Below, in pieces: positions 44,335 through 55,619 of a stretch of 64,000 bases of DNA (position 1 is its first letter; each line of letters starts with the position of its first letter). Made by a program: the position numbers and the translations under genes. The notes under the pieces were generated by a model. That model saw only the letters and a program-made list of their open reading frames with translations, was not told the DNA's origin and searched no databases. The stretch comes from Brachionus manjavacas (Eukaryota > Rotifera > Eurotatoria > Ploima > Brachionidae), in assembly GCA_019054805.1 (NCBI GenBank), contig JAHQIY010000012.1, positions 558,001 to 622,000 of the forward strand. The letters are read 5' to 3'.

Positions 44335-44760
44335 TAATAGTAATAATAATAATATAAGTTACAACAAGCTAGCAAGCTAGACTTGCGAAGACGGGATACA
44401 GTAGGATCCCATCTATGGTAACTGTGGTATGTACACTTAATCAGTAAAATTCATCATGTCAGAATATAAAAGTTAAAATCATAATATATAAATAATCAAA
44501 AGTCTTTCATGATAATAATGTTTGAAGAGGTGAAGAGCAAGAACCTTGTCTTGGCTTTCGGTAATTTGGTTCTATGTGTGAGAAGGATAGGGACCTCGTT
44601 TCCGATGCTCCAGATGGCTAGAGTGATAGCGGGTTCTGTGTTTAGAGCAGTCACAGTCCCTTCTCCGGCACAGTCAAATATATTTTTTTTTATTAAAATA
44701 ATAGTTAGGGGAGGACCCCGGACAGTTTGGAATAGTAACTAACCCCCTTTCCAGTCCCGT
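44335..44760 (+). repeat. GC-richer patch, possible SINE or LINE remnant
   Basis: Base composition rises sharply at 44390-44430 and 44550-44740. TGGCTAGAGTG near 44616 resembles a tRNA A box, and AGTCACAGTCCC near 44654 weakly resembles a B box. The open frame at 44509-44742 is probably incidental. Assignment uncertain. Confidence 0.3.
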
Positions 44761-45419
44761 GTTAAGTAGTTTTGATAATTAAATAAAGAGAACAAAATTT
44801 CGTAATTTTGAAAAAATAATTTTTTTTTGATTTAAATAAAAAAAATCAAATTTAAAAAGTCATGAAATACATATTAGACCGTATCTTGTTTTTAAAATCA
44901 AATTTTTTAATCGAAAAATTAAGTATAAATTATTAAACTATAAATCCAATTTTTTTTACCCAAATAAAATCAAATAAATTACATCATTTATAATTTAGGA
45001 CAAAATATTATATCTAAACTTCTTAAAATATTTTAAACTAGTTTGACTTTTTTTTCGAAAACAGTCTGGTAGCAAAGCAAGGTCGAAAATTGTTGACAAA
45101 ATTAATGAGTTTCAGAAAAATTATTTGAGAAATGTCAAAAACACATTCAGAGGTTGAAAAAGCATGCTTATTTAATTCGAGTTTTAACTAATTATTTAAA
45201 TTAATTTTAAAAAAATTAATGGGAATTGTATTAAAAAATTGGTGCTCATAGCTGCTTAATCACAGAGCGACCAGTAAAAAAAAAGTCATATTAGTTAAAA
45301 AAATTTATTGATAAAAAAATTCAGTAATAAATTAAATTTTTAGATTTTAGGTCCTTTTGAGGACGTTTGAATTTTTATTTTTTCATTTTTACATTATTTG
45401 TTGATTTATGTTTTCATTT

Positions 45420-45565
45420 CCGAATTTTACCAAAAGTTGTGTAAAAGTTACGTATTAAAATGTAAGCTTACGTAACTTTACGTAAAATTACATATCCTAA
45501 CCGACTAATATTCACGTAAGGATGGATAAATTACGTAAATTTACGCAATTTAGTCCATTCTGCAC
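45420..45565. repeat. TTACGTAA-motif cluster
   Basis: Several TTACGTAA, TTTACGTAAA and TTCACGTAAGG words occur within 130 bp, as in the clusters at 29.9, 32.1-32.3 and 38.7-39.7 kb. Element boundaries are not visible. Confidence 0.4.
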
Positions 45566-46689
45566 ATTTTTTAAAAGCACTGTATCTAATATCTTCAAAT
45601 ATAAATACAAAATTATCTTTTTTCAAAAAATAAAAAAGAAAAAAAATGTTAATTCCTATCAAAATTAATGATTGTCTAAGGAAATTTCTTTAATAAATTT
45701 CTTCCTCAGAATTTTATATTTGATTTTTTGATGATTTTGTAATGACTCGTTAAGTAATCGTTGATTTTTCAATTTTTTTTTAGATTGAATGGGATGTTAA
45801 AGTAAAATGGTTGTAACTTCTTTCGACACTTTTTATTTTTTTCACTAACGAAAATGCTTATTATAAAATTTACTACATTAAAAGAAAAAAAAACTCATCA
45901 ATTTATTTATTAAAATTATTCTTTTCTATTAACACAGCTTTTTATATTGAAATTTAAAATAATTGACTATGCTTGCACATAATTGCTGTGATTGTACAAC
46001 TAAAGCTTACTAAAATCATAACTAAAAATTTGAAAAGGTTGGTATCAGAAATAAAAAGAGAAGAACGACTGATTCAAAAACTTGTAACCATAACCAAGAT
46101 ACGAGTTTTTTTTTATTAAAAAAAATTTAATTTTGAAACAGGCGATAAAAAATTATTCTAATTGGAATTAAATATAAATTTTAACGTAATTATCCGAATT
46201 GAGTGACATGTCTTTTTTTGTGACATTTAAAACAAAGTGAAAAAATTTTAAAACTATAAAATTTGTATTATTTATTTATTTATTAAATAAGGCAAGGTGA
46301 AGTTTGGGGCAAAATAAAATTAAAGCAAAGCAAAATATCTTACAAATCAATAATTAAATTGATAATTTTAAAATTTTTAATTTTAAAATCACAAAAAAGT
46401 ATTGTAATGTCACAAAAAAGTCAAGACAACTAAACTTTTAGACATAATAGATATAAAATTTTTAATATTTTTTGGTTTTTGTTTTCGTATAAAAAATTTT
46501 GTTAAAACATTTTAAACAGTACGTTTTTAAAATAATTGTCAATAATTGAAATAAAATTGGGATTCAATTTAATAAAAATAAATTTGGCTACACTTTTTGT
46601 ACCAAATTTCAAAAGTAAATTACTTAATTAAGATGATAAATTTCTGTAAATATAAAATAAAAATATTTAAAAAAATTGACATGTCCTTT

Positions 46690-46910
46690 TCTCCACTTTT
46701 GTTGATCAAATATGTCTAATAATGTCTTATCTGCTGTTACAAAGTTTGCAAAGCTACAGAAACTTTATATTTTCTATTTTTCCCACGAGTCTTTTTGGTT
46801 GTCATATGTTCGATTTCTTCGGCGTCCCTTAACGAATCTTCATTAGCTAGGTTTTCATTAAGGTTTCGAGGTTGAACAAATGCATAACTTGTTGATGATT
46901 CTGTCATTGC
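46690..46910 (-). pseudogene. Protein remnant, possibly N-terminal part of a MULE-type transposase
   Basis: From an ATG at about 46908 the minus strand reads MTESSTSYAFVQPRNLNEN and a Lys/Arg-rich TTKKTRGKNRKY. The adjacent frame then continues with SFANFVTADKTLLDIFDQQK and W. The basic stretch followed by an F/W-containing helix reminds me of N-terminal parts of Mutator-like transposases in invertebrates, but the match is weak. Confidence 0.25.
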
Positions 46911-46974
46911 AAAGATTGATTAGATTGAGTTGTTTAGTTGAATTTAAAATAATGATTTTATTTTCATATTTATT

Positions 46975-47310
46975 ATTTTATTTATTTGATTTCTGTACCG
47001 AGCAAAAGCTCCTTCAGATTAAAAAAAAAAAACCAAAATAAAATAAAGTTAAATAAGATAGAATAAAAATTTAAAAAAATTAAAATGTAATAAAATGGTT
47101 AAAAATAGAGGAAAATTAATGAAATTGAACTAGAGAGTTAAAGAATACATATTTTTAAAAAAATGATTGTCCAGGGAAAAAAGGAGAAATTGTAAGGTAG
47201 CAATTACACAATGGAGTTGGGTATTCAATAGAATAGAATGTCTCAGTCCTGTCCCAAAATATCTCTCACTCAACTCACAAAGCCGATTCTAACCTAACCC
47301 ATATGAATTT
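46975..47310 (-). pseudogene. Jockey-like LINE 3' end
   Basis: 47200-47300 matches 60820-60960 of the long LINE (IEYPTPLCNCY and SHSI-type readings on the minus strand). The 3' UTR ends with CTGAAGGAGC-TTTT-GCTCGGTACAGA near 47020-46995 and an AAATAAAT tail. Confidence 0.65.
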
Positions 47311-47574
47311 ACATTAGAGTTTTATACTTATCTTTTTGACATTATTTTCTTTGAGTGACGACTGATCAGTGGAAATTGCATTAAAATTGGATTATTTAAT
47401 TATAGCACTTTCAATATTTTTTATCATCTACTTCATATTTTATATCATGTCAATTAAAATTATATCTCTATATCAATATATCTAATTTTAATTTTCTTCT
47501 ATTTTAACTTATTTTATTTTTAATTTTTTTTTAAATATTTTATCTTATTTTAACTTTATTTTATTTTGATTTTT

Positions 47575-47635
47575 TTTTTAATCTGAAGGAGCCTTAGCTC
47601 GATACAGATATACAAATAAATAAATAATATCAATT
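47575..47635 (+). repeat. LINE 3' tail with GAGC/GCTC hairpin
   Basis: CTGAAGGAGC-CTTA-GCTCGATACAG followed by ATATACAAATAAATAAATAA. It faces the copy ending near 46990 and is the same family in the opposite orientation. Confidence 0.55.
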
Positions 47636-48779
47636 AGAATTAATATTTTATAGCATTAAATTAATTTTTTATATCAGAGAATTAATTTTTTATAGCTTGA
47701 AAAATAACACCGTTTTCTATATAGTCCTCAAAAACAAAAAAAATAAATTATAAATTTAAAAAAAAACAAGATTTTATAAATTCTTTCTTTTAGAACTTAA
47801 CAAATTTTATCTATTAATTTTAAAATTAATTCATGTACATCTGAATTAAATTGTTTTTCATATTTTGTACAATCAACGTTTAAAGTCCCATTCGGTATAT
47901 CATCAGGAATTATAATTAAAATGTCCTGGGTATTTTTGAAAATAATTTTTTTAAAATTACCATTGAGAAAATAAAGTCAACTCTGATTTAATAATCAATT
48001 TTGGATCCGTAATTTAGGTGGCAAAAATCCGGTTCCGGGTTTTAGTGACAAACTAAATAAATTAAATTTTTAACAAAATGCAGTTATTTAAATATTGGAA
48101 TTAGAAGAAACGATTAAGAAAGAACGAGTCGACAAAGAGGAAATGAAAAAAAGCATTTTATTTTTAGTTTGAACTGTACATTGAAGCTGCTTTTCTTTTA
48201 CATTTCAGTAATGAAATTCTTGATTTTTAAGTGAGATTTAGTTAGTAAGATAAACCGCCCCTAGATAAAAAATTTTGAAAAATTATTTGTAAGTTTATTT
48301 TAAATTAATGGGATAATAAGAAACTAAAGCTGCTATGAAATTCAGCACAAAAATACTCCTTTTTTTAAATCAAAATTAAAGAAAAAAAATTAAATATCTT
48401 ATTTTATTTTGTAAAGAACTTGACAACTCCGGATAAAGCAAAGTTTTTATCAGTGTTTATATCTCATCAACGCAGAATCGAAATTTAATTTTTAAAAAAA
48501 TATTTTTTTCATTAATCTAATAAATTTTGAATTTTTTTCATGAAATAGTTAATTAAAATTTTTATTGTTACAATACCAATATAAAGATATTCTTTCTGAA
48601 TTAGAAGAAAAAATTTTTTCGAATTTTTGCTAGAAATAAATATTTGAATAAGAATTAATTTAATTTTTTATTATTAAAGATATAGAATCCAAAAATGAAC
48701 CAGAGTGTGAATGAGTAGCAGTTCTTTGTCTTGAATAGATTGAGCATTCAGCTAAAAACAAATTTAAATATTAATTTAG

Positions 48780-48960
48780 GCGAGAAGTCATTCAAAATTA
48801 ATCTAAAATGAAAGTCAAAATTAAAAAAAACTCAGTGCGATCGCTTATTGTGCAGCAAAAGCTAATTCAATCACTTTGGTTGCTTTATGGCTTTAAGGCT
48901 GGAGTCACCCGGCAACTCGCAGTCATCCAACTACTACTACTACTACTACTACTAAGGCTA
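48780..48960 (+). repeat. Possible retroposon 3' end with (ACT)8
   Basis: A GC-richer stretch (GGCTGGAGTCACCCGGCAAC) leads into an ACT run at 48930-48954. The layout resembles the 75-bp insert at 19061 and the LINE end at 57633. The short open frame across it, with a poly-Leu run, is probably incidental. Confidence 0.4.
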
Positions 48961-49497
48961 TGGGAACACCCATATGTTATTAAATCTTGAAATAAATTAA
49001 ATTAAAAAAATTTAAATTTAACTTAGGTCTAGCTAATTTTAATTATTAAATATTTTTTTTAGTTTAGTTTTTTAAGAGATCGAAAAGTGCGTCTTTTAAG
49101 TCTAAAAGCTAGTTGATGATAGAAAAAAGGGCGATCTCTCAAAAAGTATCTTCTAATGCCTAAAGAAACAATTCCATAAAAGTGAACAACTTAATAGGCT
49201 TATAGAAAATTAATTTTAAGTGTAAACATGTGCTTCTAGCAATCAATTTCTAATTATTAAAAAAAGATTATTCAAAATTTTTCATCTGCTTATTGTCTCG
49301 AATTGCATCCAGCATTGTGGATTATTCTGCATAAAGAAGGAAATGAATTTTTCCAATTTCATTCTAAACATTTCTATGGCCTTGCGTACCCAGAATAAGA
49401 TTTCTATTTCCTATTAAAAAGAAGCTTAGCAAAAGATTCTAATTAATTACTTGAAGGCCAAGTATTCCTGCATTTAGATGAAAGATTAAAATTTGTG

Positions 49498-50271
49498 ATG
49501 AGTGTTTTATTCATGATAAATTTGTTATTACTGCTTGGACAAGCTAATTGTCAAATTCAGCAGTCAAACCAGACACTAGAAGAGCAAATAGTGGAAGGCC
49601 AAGTGCCACTCTATCTAAAAATACTGGCGAGCATATTCTACACAATATCAATGATACTTGGCATTGGCGGCAACGCACTTGTTCTCATGATATTCATGTT
49701 CTATCAACGAGTCAAAACGGTGACCAATTTTTTCATCATTAACTTGGCTATTAATGATTTAATATTCGCACTGCTTTGCATCCCATCCACATTTATCACA
49801 GCCTATCTGATCCAGTACTGGCCAATGCCTCAGTTTATGTGTGTCTCTCTGAATTTTATGCAAAACGCTTCGGTCACTCTGACCGTGTACACGCTAATAT
49901 GGATCACTCTGGACAAATTTTGGGCCTTGGTCAAGCCACTCAAAGCCCGAATCAGCATCACTTTATGCAAATATCTGATTTTTGTGTCATGGTTGTTCAG
50001 TTTGGTCATTTCGCTGCCCATTGCCATGTTCACCCGACTGACTTCGGTGAACAGCTCGCACAGCAAGCCGCAATGTAGCGAAATTTGGCCTCAAAGTCTT
50101 GAGCAAATGTCTACTATTTACAACGTTTTGTTGCTGCTAATACAATACTTTATCCCGTTGATCATACTTACCTACTGCTATGTCAAAATAGGCCTTGTGC
50201 TCAAAAAGTCCAAGGCGCCCGGTGAAACAGACCTCAACCGAGATGCCAGGATGACTAAATCCAAACAAAAA
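49498..50271 (+). CDS. Rhodopsin-class GPCR (neuropeptide-receptor type), exon 1
   Basis: Exon 1 encodes residues 1-258; ATG at 49498, with the GTG before it not used. Residues 1-18 are a probable signal peptide; NQT at 24-26 is a glycosylation site. TM1 about 40-66 (GN59), TM2 75-97 (LAINDL, Asp87), TM3 115-138, TM4 157-178 (Trp165), TM5 206-231 (Pro220, Tyr). Cys115 and Cys193 can form the conserved extracellular disulfide. The TM3 end reads LDKF (138-141) in place of DRY. The exon ends in the third intracellular loop at KSKQK with donor GTAACT at 50272. Together with 53253-53744 it gives a 421-residue plasma-membrane receptor. The sequence resembles peptide receptors of the NPY/tachykinin/RYamide group, but the ligand cannot be called. 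Confidence 0.9.
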
Positions 50272-53252
50272 GTAACTCAATTTGTTCTAAACTAGAGCAG
50301 AACTGTCCTGCGACAGTTAGCTCCTATAAAAAAATCAATTTAATTAAATAAGGACTTTAAAAAATATTTATTGATTAATATTTATTAAGATATTATATGA
50401 TCTAAAACCAGATTTACATTACCTTCAATTTTTTTTTTTGCAAAACAGAAATTAATCAAAATTTTTTTCTTGTCCCAATAAAACAACATATATTGAATTT
50501 ATTTAAGTTTAAAATATTTGCGATTTAATTGTGAAATTTTTTTAAGATATTTTTTTTCAATTTTATACCTAATATCACAAGCCCAAGTAAACTGATTTTC
50601 TTAATCTTAATCAATTTTCATTAATTACTTTTAAATCAATTTTTTTAAAAATAATATAGGAAAAAATTAAAAATCCAGCTGATTTTGATTAACTGCAAGA
50701 TGGTAGAATAGATAGACACCAGTGGATTGATTTGTGTTCACAATTGATCTACTTTTCTACCTTATGCTTTGTAAATTTTCTATTTTTTTTTTCAATGCTG
50801 AATGTAAGATGGTTTACCTCATTTTGGAAGAGTTTATAAACTTCTTTTTTGTTCAGTGAGTTGAGCATGGATTGACAATAAAAAGTTTTTTTAAAAATTT
50901 AAAATTTCTACAATTCATCATTATGGATATTTCAGGTATTTTTTCCTTCAATAGAACCGAGTAGCCACTAATAAAATCCTATTTTATTTTATTAAAAAAA
51001 AATTTTAAAAATTGATAAAATAAATTTACATTAAATTTCAATGTATTTTTTATAAGGCAAAAATTTGGCCAGTAAAATTTTCAGACGATCGGTAATTTGA
51101 TCGCAAAAACCGTCCACCTGATGAACCGGTTATGTCTCCTCGCGTCCAACACTTCTTTTTATTCAAAAATAAAATATTTAATATACAACTTTAAATTTTT
51201 TTAATTAAAAAAAGAAAGGAAAATCATCTAATTCAAAAGCTTGCTTTCATATAAACAAAATAGTCAAATTTTTATTTTTTTATTTTTTTATTAAAAAAAT
51301 AATTTATTTATTTCTTTTCTAATAAACAATTTTAAACAAATTTTCTTCTTCTTACCTTCTTCTTTCATTTTTTCCATTATTCTACTCTTTATTCATTTAA
51401 CCGCATAAAGAAAGGATGGGTTAAAAAATAGGAAATGAAAATAAAACAAATTGTCAGGTGACCTAATCAGGTAATCTATTTTTTGATATTTTAAATTTAA
51501 ACATAGTAAGGTGTAAAAACTCCCTTCACATCCCTAACATCCCTTCTGTCACAACAGAGTTGACCATGTGGCGCCATATTTTTTGTCAGCCTTACCACAA
51601 ATATAACACGGTCATCTCATTTTTAACCCTTTTACCATGAATTTTAAGTTTTTTTATTTGATAAAAATGCAATGTTTCAAATATGTCTTCAGTTTTAAAT
51701 AGAAAAATAATTTTAAGTGAAGCATTTTAATATTTTAAAATTAAACTTTTTGATGAAATAGAACGAGTTACCACTGTACCGCAACTTAGCAGCAGATCGT
51801 TTTTTTTGAAATAAAAAATTTTTTGGAAAATATAAAAAAAAATTTTAAAATAAAAGGTTGAGCGTTTAGCTAAGGAAGGGAAATTTGGTTTTCCCAACAA
51901 AACTAAAAAAAAAATTGAAAATTCTTTTTTAAAATTAAAACTTAAATTAAAAAATTCAATTTATCCACCGATTTGAATGATTGATAATTAGATCATAGAT
52001 GAATTTTTTATAAAAAAATTAATTTTCAATATTTTTTAGTTTGGTTAAGAAAACCAAATTTCTTTTGTTTAAATTTTTTTTAAATTTTCATTTAAAAAAA
52101 ACGATGGGCTACTTAGATGCTGTACGGTGGTACGCTCCTGGTATGATACAGGTACGTCACTTTATCAAAATGTCATAATGCAAATATCTTTAAAACGGTT
52201 AGGTTTAAACGTCAGGTGTTTAGATAAGGAAAAGAATTTTGGTTTTGTTAATCTTTTATTCAAAACTTAAATCAAAAAGAATTCTTTTTATTCTAAATTT
52301 TGCTTTCATCTGGTTTAAAATTATTCATTTTGTGTATGAGGATAAAGCAGACTCAGGTTTTTAAATAAATTAATAAAAATTTGACTACATTTGGTTCTTC
52401 ATGGATCTTTTTTGAATTATTTGACTTTTGAAAAATATTAAAATTTATTTTTTTTACTAAAAAATCACCAACATCGCACTTTTGCAATGTTACTTCAACA
52501 GTGGATACATTTTGTAATTCAAACACAAGAAATTTATCACAGATTTTTATCCCTAATTAAAATTTTAAACTTTTTAGCTAAAATTTTTTAAAGAGTTGAA
52601 AAATTTAAATCAAAAATTAAATTAATTTAATTTCGGACCAAAATAAAATTTTTTTATTGATAAATGAGGTACAAAAGCATCTTGTAATAAAAAATTTTTG
52701 AAATTTATTTAAAAAATAGTTATTGAATTGAGCCCAATTCCATCTGTATTTTTATTAAATTATTAAAAATCTTTACTAATTCAAAAAATATTTCTTTTCG
52801 CAATATGAGCATCTTACTCTGTAATGTGATAAAAATTATATTTTATATTAGTAAACATTTTAATTTTTCAAAAATTCAAATAAAAAAAAACTTAAAAGAA
52901 TTAATTGATGTCATGTCAAAATTCTATTTACTTAATTAGCTTTACAATTTTTAACCTTTTGCATTCGTTAGATATTTTTTGAAATTATTTATTTTGATAT
53001 AAGCTTTTTTGGTAATCTTTTAAATCCATGCCTTAGTCATAAAATTTTTTGAGTTTAAATTTTGCCATCATTTAATGAACTGAAAAAAAATTACACTGTG
53101 TGACAAATTTAAAATTTTAAGCCTTTAAATTTTACAAGCAAGAGTATTAAAAAATAGTAATTGTCCGATCAAATTAAACTGAGTTCATCTTATTAAATTA
53201 ATTTTTAAATAGATGATCTTTTTTTTAATAATTTGCTAAAATTTTTTTAAAG
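50272..53252 (+). other. GPCR intron, 2981 bp
   Basis: GTAACT at the 5' end and a T-rich ATTTTTTTAAAG at the 3' end, phase 0. It holds AT-rich DNA with a GC-richer patch at 51060-51155 ending CGTCCAACACTT, the inverse of the AGTGTTGG end seen at 1402, so probably a DNA-transposon remnant. It is over fifty times longer than the 52-53 nt introns proposed at 8.3 and 30.3 kb. Confidence 0.8.
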
Positions 53253-53744
53253 ATTCTAAAAATGTGCTTTATGATGGTTTTGACATTCATGATTTTCTGG
53301 GCACCGCTCCACTTCTTGAACCTGTATCGTTTTTTGGATGACTCAATAAACTACGCCGAGCACATAAGTGACATATTTTTTGTTTGTCACTTGATAGCCG
53401 TGTCACGAAGCTTCGTAAATCCATTCATTTATGCATGGATCAATCCCAAATTCAGACATGGTCTTAAGTATTTCATGCTTTGCTACTGTTTTAGCGAGAC
53501 CGAAAAAAAGAAGCTCAAGTATTCGAATCAAAAGTATCTAATGACAAATTTGCACTATTGTACCGACTCTTTTCAATACAATAAAAAACATAGCATTGCA
53601 TCAAGTGCCACAAGGTCTAATCAAAACAGCTACCGCAGGAAAAGCGGCTCCCAAAAAAGGCAGATAGTTCTTAATTCCAAAAATGGTATATTTGAGTCAA
53701 ATCATGCTTTAGGAACTCAATCATTTAATTCGAATAACTCTTAA
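53253..53744 (+). CDS. Rhodopsin-class GPCR, exon 2
   Basis: Starts after the acceptor AG at 53251-53252 and joins in phase 0 as KQK/ILKMC. It encodes residues 259-421: TM6 about 262-283 with FWAP (273-276), TM7 about 296-320 with NPFIY (314-318), then a cytoplasmic tail with CYC (335-337), likely palmitoylation sites. The C-terminal ~80 residues are Ser/Asn/Lys-rich and polar. TM6 and TM7 carry the canonical class A residues, unlike the changed DRY in exon 1, so the receptor is probably functional. The TAA stop is at 53742-53744. A clear AATAAA appears only about 200 nt further on. Confidence 0.9.
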   Translation: MLKMCFMMVLTFMIFWAPLHFLNLYRFLDDSINYAEHISDIFFVCHLIAVSRSFVNPFIYAWINPKFRHGLKYFMLCYCFSETEKKKLKYSNQKYLMTNLHYCTDSFQYNKKHSIASSATRSNQNSYRRKSGSQKRQIVLNSKNGIFESNHALGTQSFNSNNS

Positions 53745-54326
53745 GCATCTTGTTTTTAATTTAGAATGTAAATAAGGTGATTTTTTAATTTAATTTTTTT
53801 TAAATTGAATTTATTTCACCAATTTTTTATTTAAAATTTAATTCAAGAACTTAAATTTTTCATCAATGAGAATAAAACCGGTCATCCAATTTTTTTCTTG
53901 ACTAGATTTTATTTTAATCAATTATTTAATTCAAAATTGTACCTTCAATTTTTAAAATAAATATTTGTTTTAAATTTTTCGAGTCTTTTTATTTAGAAAA
54001 TTTGAAGCAAAACATAATACGAGCTGTCACCGGTTCAATAAATAGACGAAGATGCCGTAAAAATCGTCATCTAGGCAACACCTGTGAATTTTCTTTTTTT
54101 GGTTAGATCATAATGATATTAAAAAAAAAGAAGAAAAAAAAAGGGTAACATAAACTTTATGAAATTCAGTGCAAAAAGAACAAAAATATGGGCATATTTT
54201 TATCTATGAAATAAACATACAAAATATTATTTTTATTTAAATATAGATAATTGTTTTAAGAATAAGAAAATTATGAATTTAATTTATTAAATTAATTGAG
54301 CAACTAAAAATTGTTCCTTTTCTTTC
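53745..54326. other. AT-rich DNA 3' of the GPCR gene
   Basis: Holds the 3' UTR (AATAAA near 53958) and AT-rich sequence. Nothing else recognised. Confidence 0.4.
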
Positions 54327-54392
54327 CTAGCAGATAATGGCGAGGCGCTCATCTTCTTTTCCATTACTTTTTTTGAGCAACGATTTCGACCA
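54327..54392 (-). repeat. SINE core fragment, copy 3
   Basis: The minus strand reads TTGCTCAAAAAAAGTAATGG, then AAAAGAAGATGAGCGCCT and CCATTAT, matching the last 65 bp of the core in copies 1 and 2. Head missing. Confidence 0.6.
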
Positions 54393-54594
54393 AATAATTT
54401 TATCTTTTCATATTTTTATATTTTCTAATAATTTATGTGTAATATTTCAGAAAATTAAAAAAAAAAAAAAATTTTTTAATTTTTAATAATAAAAATTAAT
54501 TTTTTTTTATTCATTTAAAATGTTAATATAAAAATATGAAATTGTGAAGATTTTAAATTACCTCCTATTTAATTTACTATTTAATTACTTGAAT

Positions 54595-54985
54595 TATATA
54601 GTCTCTGAAGGAGCTAAAACTCGATTACAAAATAAAATATCAATCAATGCAAAATATAATAAAATATCTCTCAAATAAAAAATCGAGTCTTAAACACTAT
54701 GAAATCTTTACAAATCTTTAATAGGGTCAATTTTAGATTATTATTTCCCTCCATTCTCAGAAAAAAAAAATATTCAAAATTCAGCAGTTAGATTTATCTT
54801 AAATTTAAAATCACATCAATGATGACCACTTCACTACAACTCTGGTGCTACATTTTCACCAAGAGGCCTTCAATAAACTTAACTAACAATAGTGTAAAAC
54901 TTACTTTTTGAGTTGAGCGAGAGATATGTCAGGACAGGATTGAGTCATTCAATTCCGTTAGTTGTCAAATTAGTGGAAGAGTTTA
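54595..54985 (+). pseudogene. Jockey-like LINE pieces
   Basis: 54600-54660 is a LINE 3' tail (CTGAAGGAGC-TAAA-ACTCGATTACA). 54690-54985 is a separate fragment reading RYVRTGLSHSIPLVVKLVEE at its end, as in the copy at 60.8-60.96 kb but on the plus strand. Frame broken. Confidence 0.6.
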
Positions 54986-55489
54986 TTTTTTATGGCATTG
55001 TGAAATTTCATACAAAACTTCCAATTCAAAATTTAAATTCTTAATAAAAATTTGGATTTTGTATTGCAGAATATTTTTTAAGTCTTTAAAGGTGAAAAAA
55101 ACAATGTTTCATTAGACTGTCAAGTTTAAAGAAAAAATTTAAAGAAATAAATGCCACTAAATTGATTACTTTAAATCAAATTGAATGTTGATTTTGAATT
55201 GAAATATAAATTTTTAAAAATTTAAATAAAATAAATTTACAAATTGCAAAAAAAAATTTAATAGGAGGGAAGATCATAGACATAAAAATCTCAAAATATT
55301 GATCTTTTATATTTCTTGTGTTAATTAGAATTAATTTTTATTTGTTGAATTTAATGAAACATATTTTGATTCTTGTTGTTGCTTCTTAATGTTTTGAATT
55401 TAAATTAATGAAAAATAATTTTAATTTTTTAATTTTTGGAAGGCTTGAAAGAAAATTCACAATGCCAATTTTTATTTTATTTTACTTTA

Positions 55490-55550
55490 TTTTTTTTTAA
55501 GAGGCTTTAGCTAGTTACAGATAAACAAATAAAATAAATAGATAAAATAC
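55490..55550 (+). repeat. LINE 3' tail, degenerate
   Basis: AAGAGGCTTTAGCTAGTTAC, then AGATAAACAAATAAAATAAAT, a diverged form of the GAGC/GCTC hairpin tail. Confidence 0.45.
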
Positions 55551-55619
55551 TGATCTTGAAGCTTGATCAGATCTGTAGTCTTATCTCATCAGGAAAATAA
55601 ATTTTATAATGATGTTGAA

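Noticed and set aside
44509-44742. 77-codon protein
   Set aside because: No domain, no start context, and it crosses a GC-rich patch that looks like a SINE or LINE remnant.
48808-48990. 60-codon protein with a poly-Leu run
   Set aside because: The Leu run is the (ACT)8 microsatellite read in one frame.
55490-55560. Polyadenylation region of a host gene
   Set aside because: The AATAAATAAA run belongs to a degenerate LINE tail with the GAGC-type hairpin.
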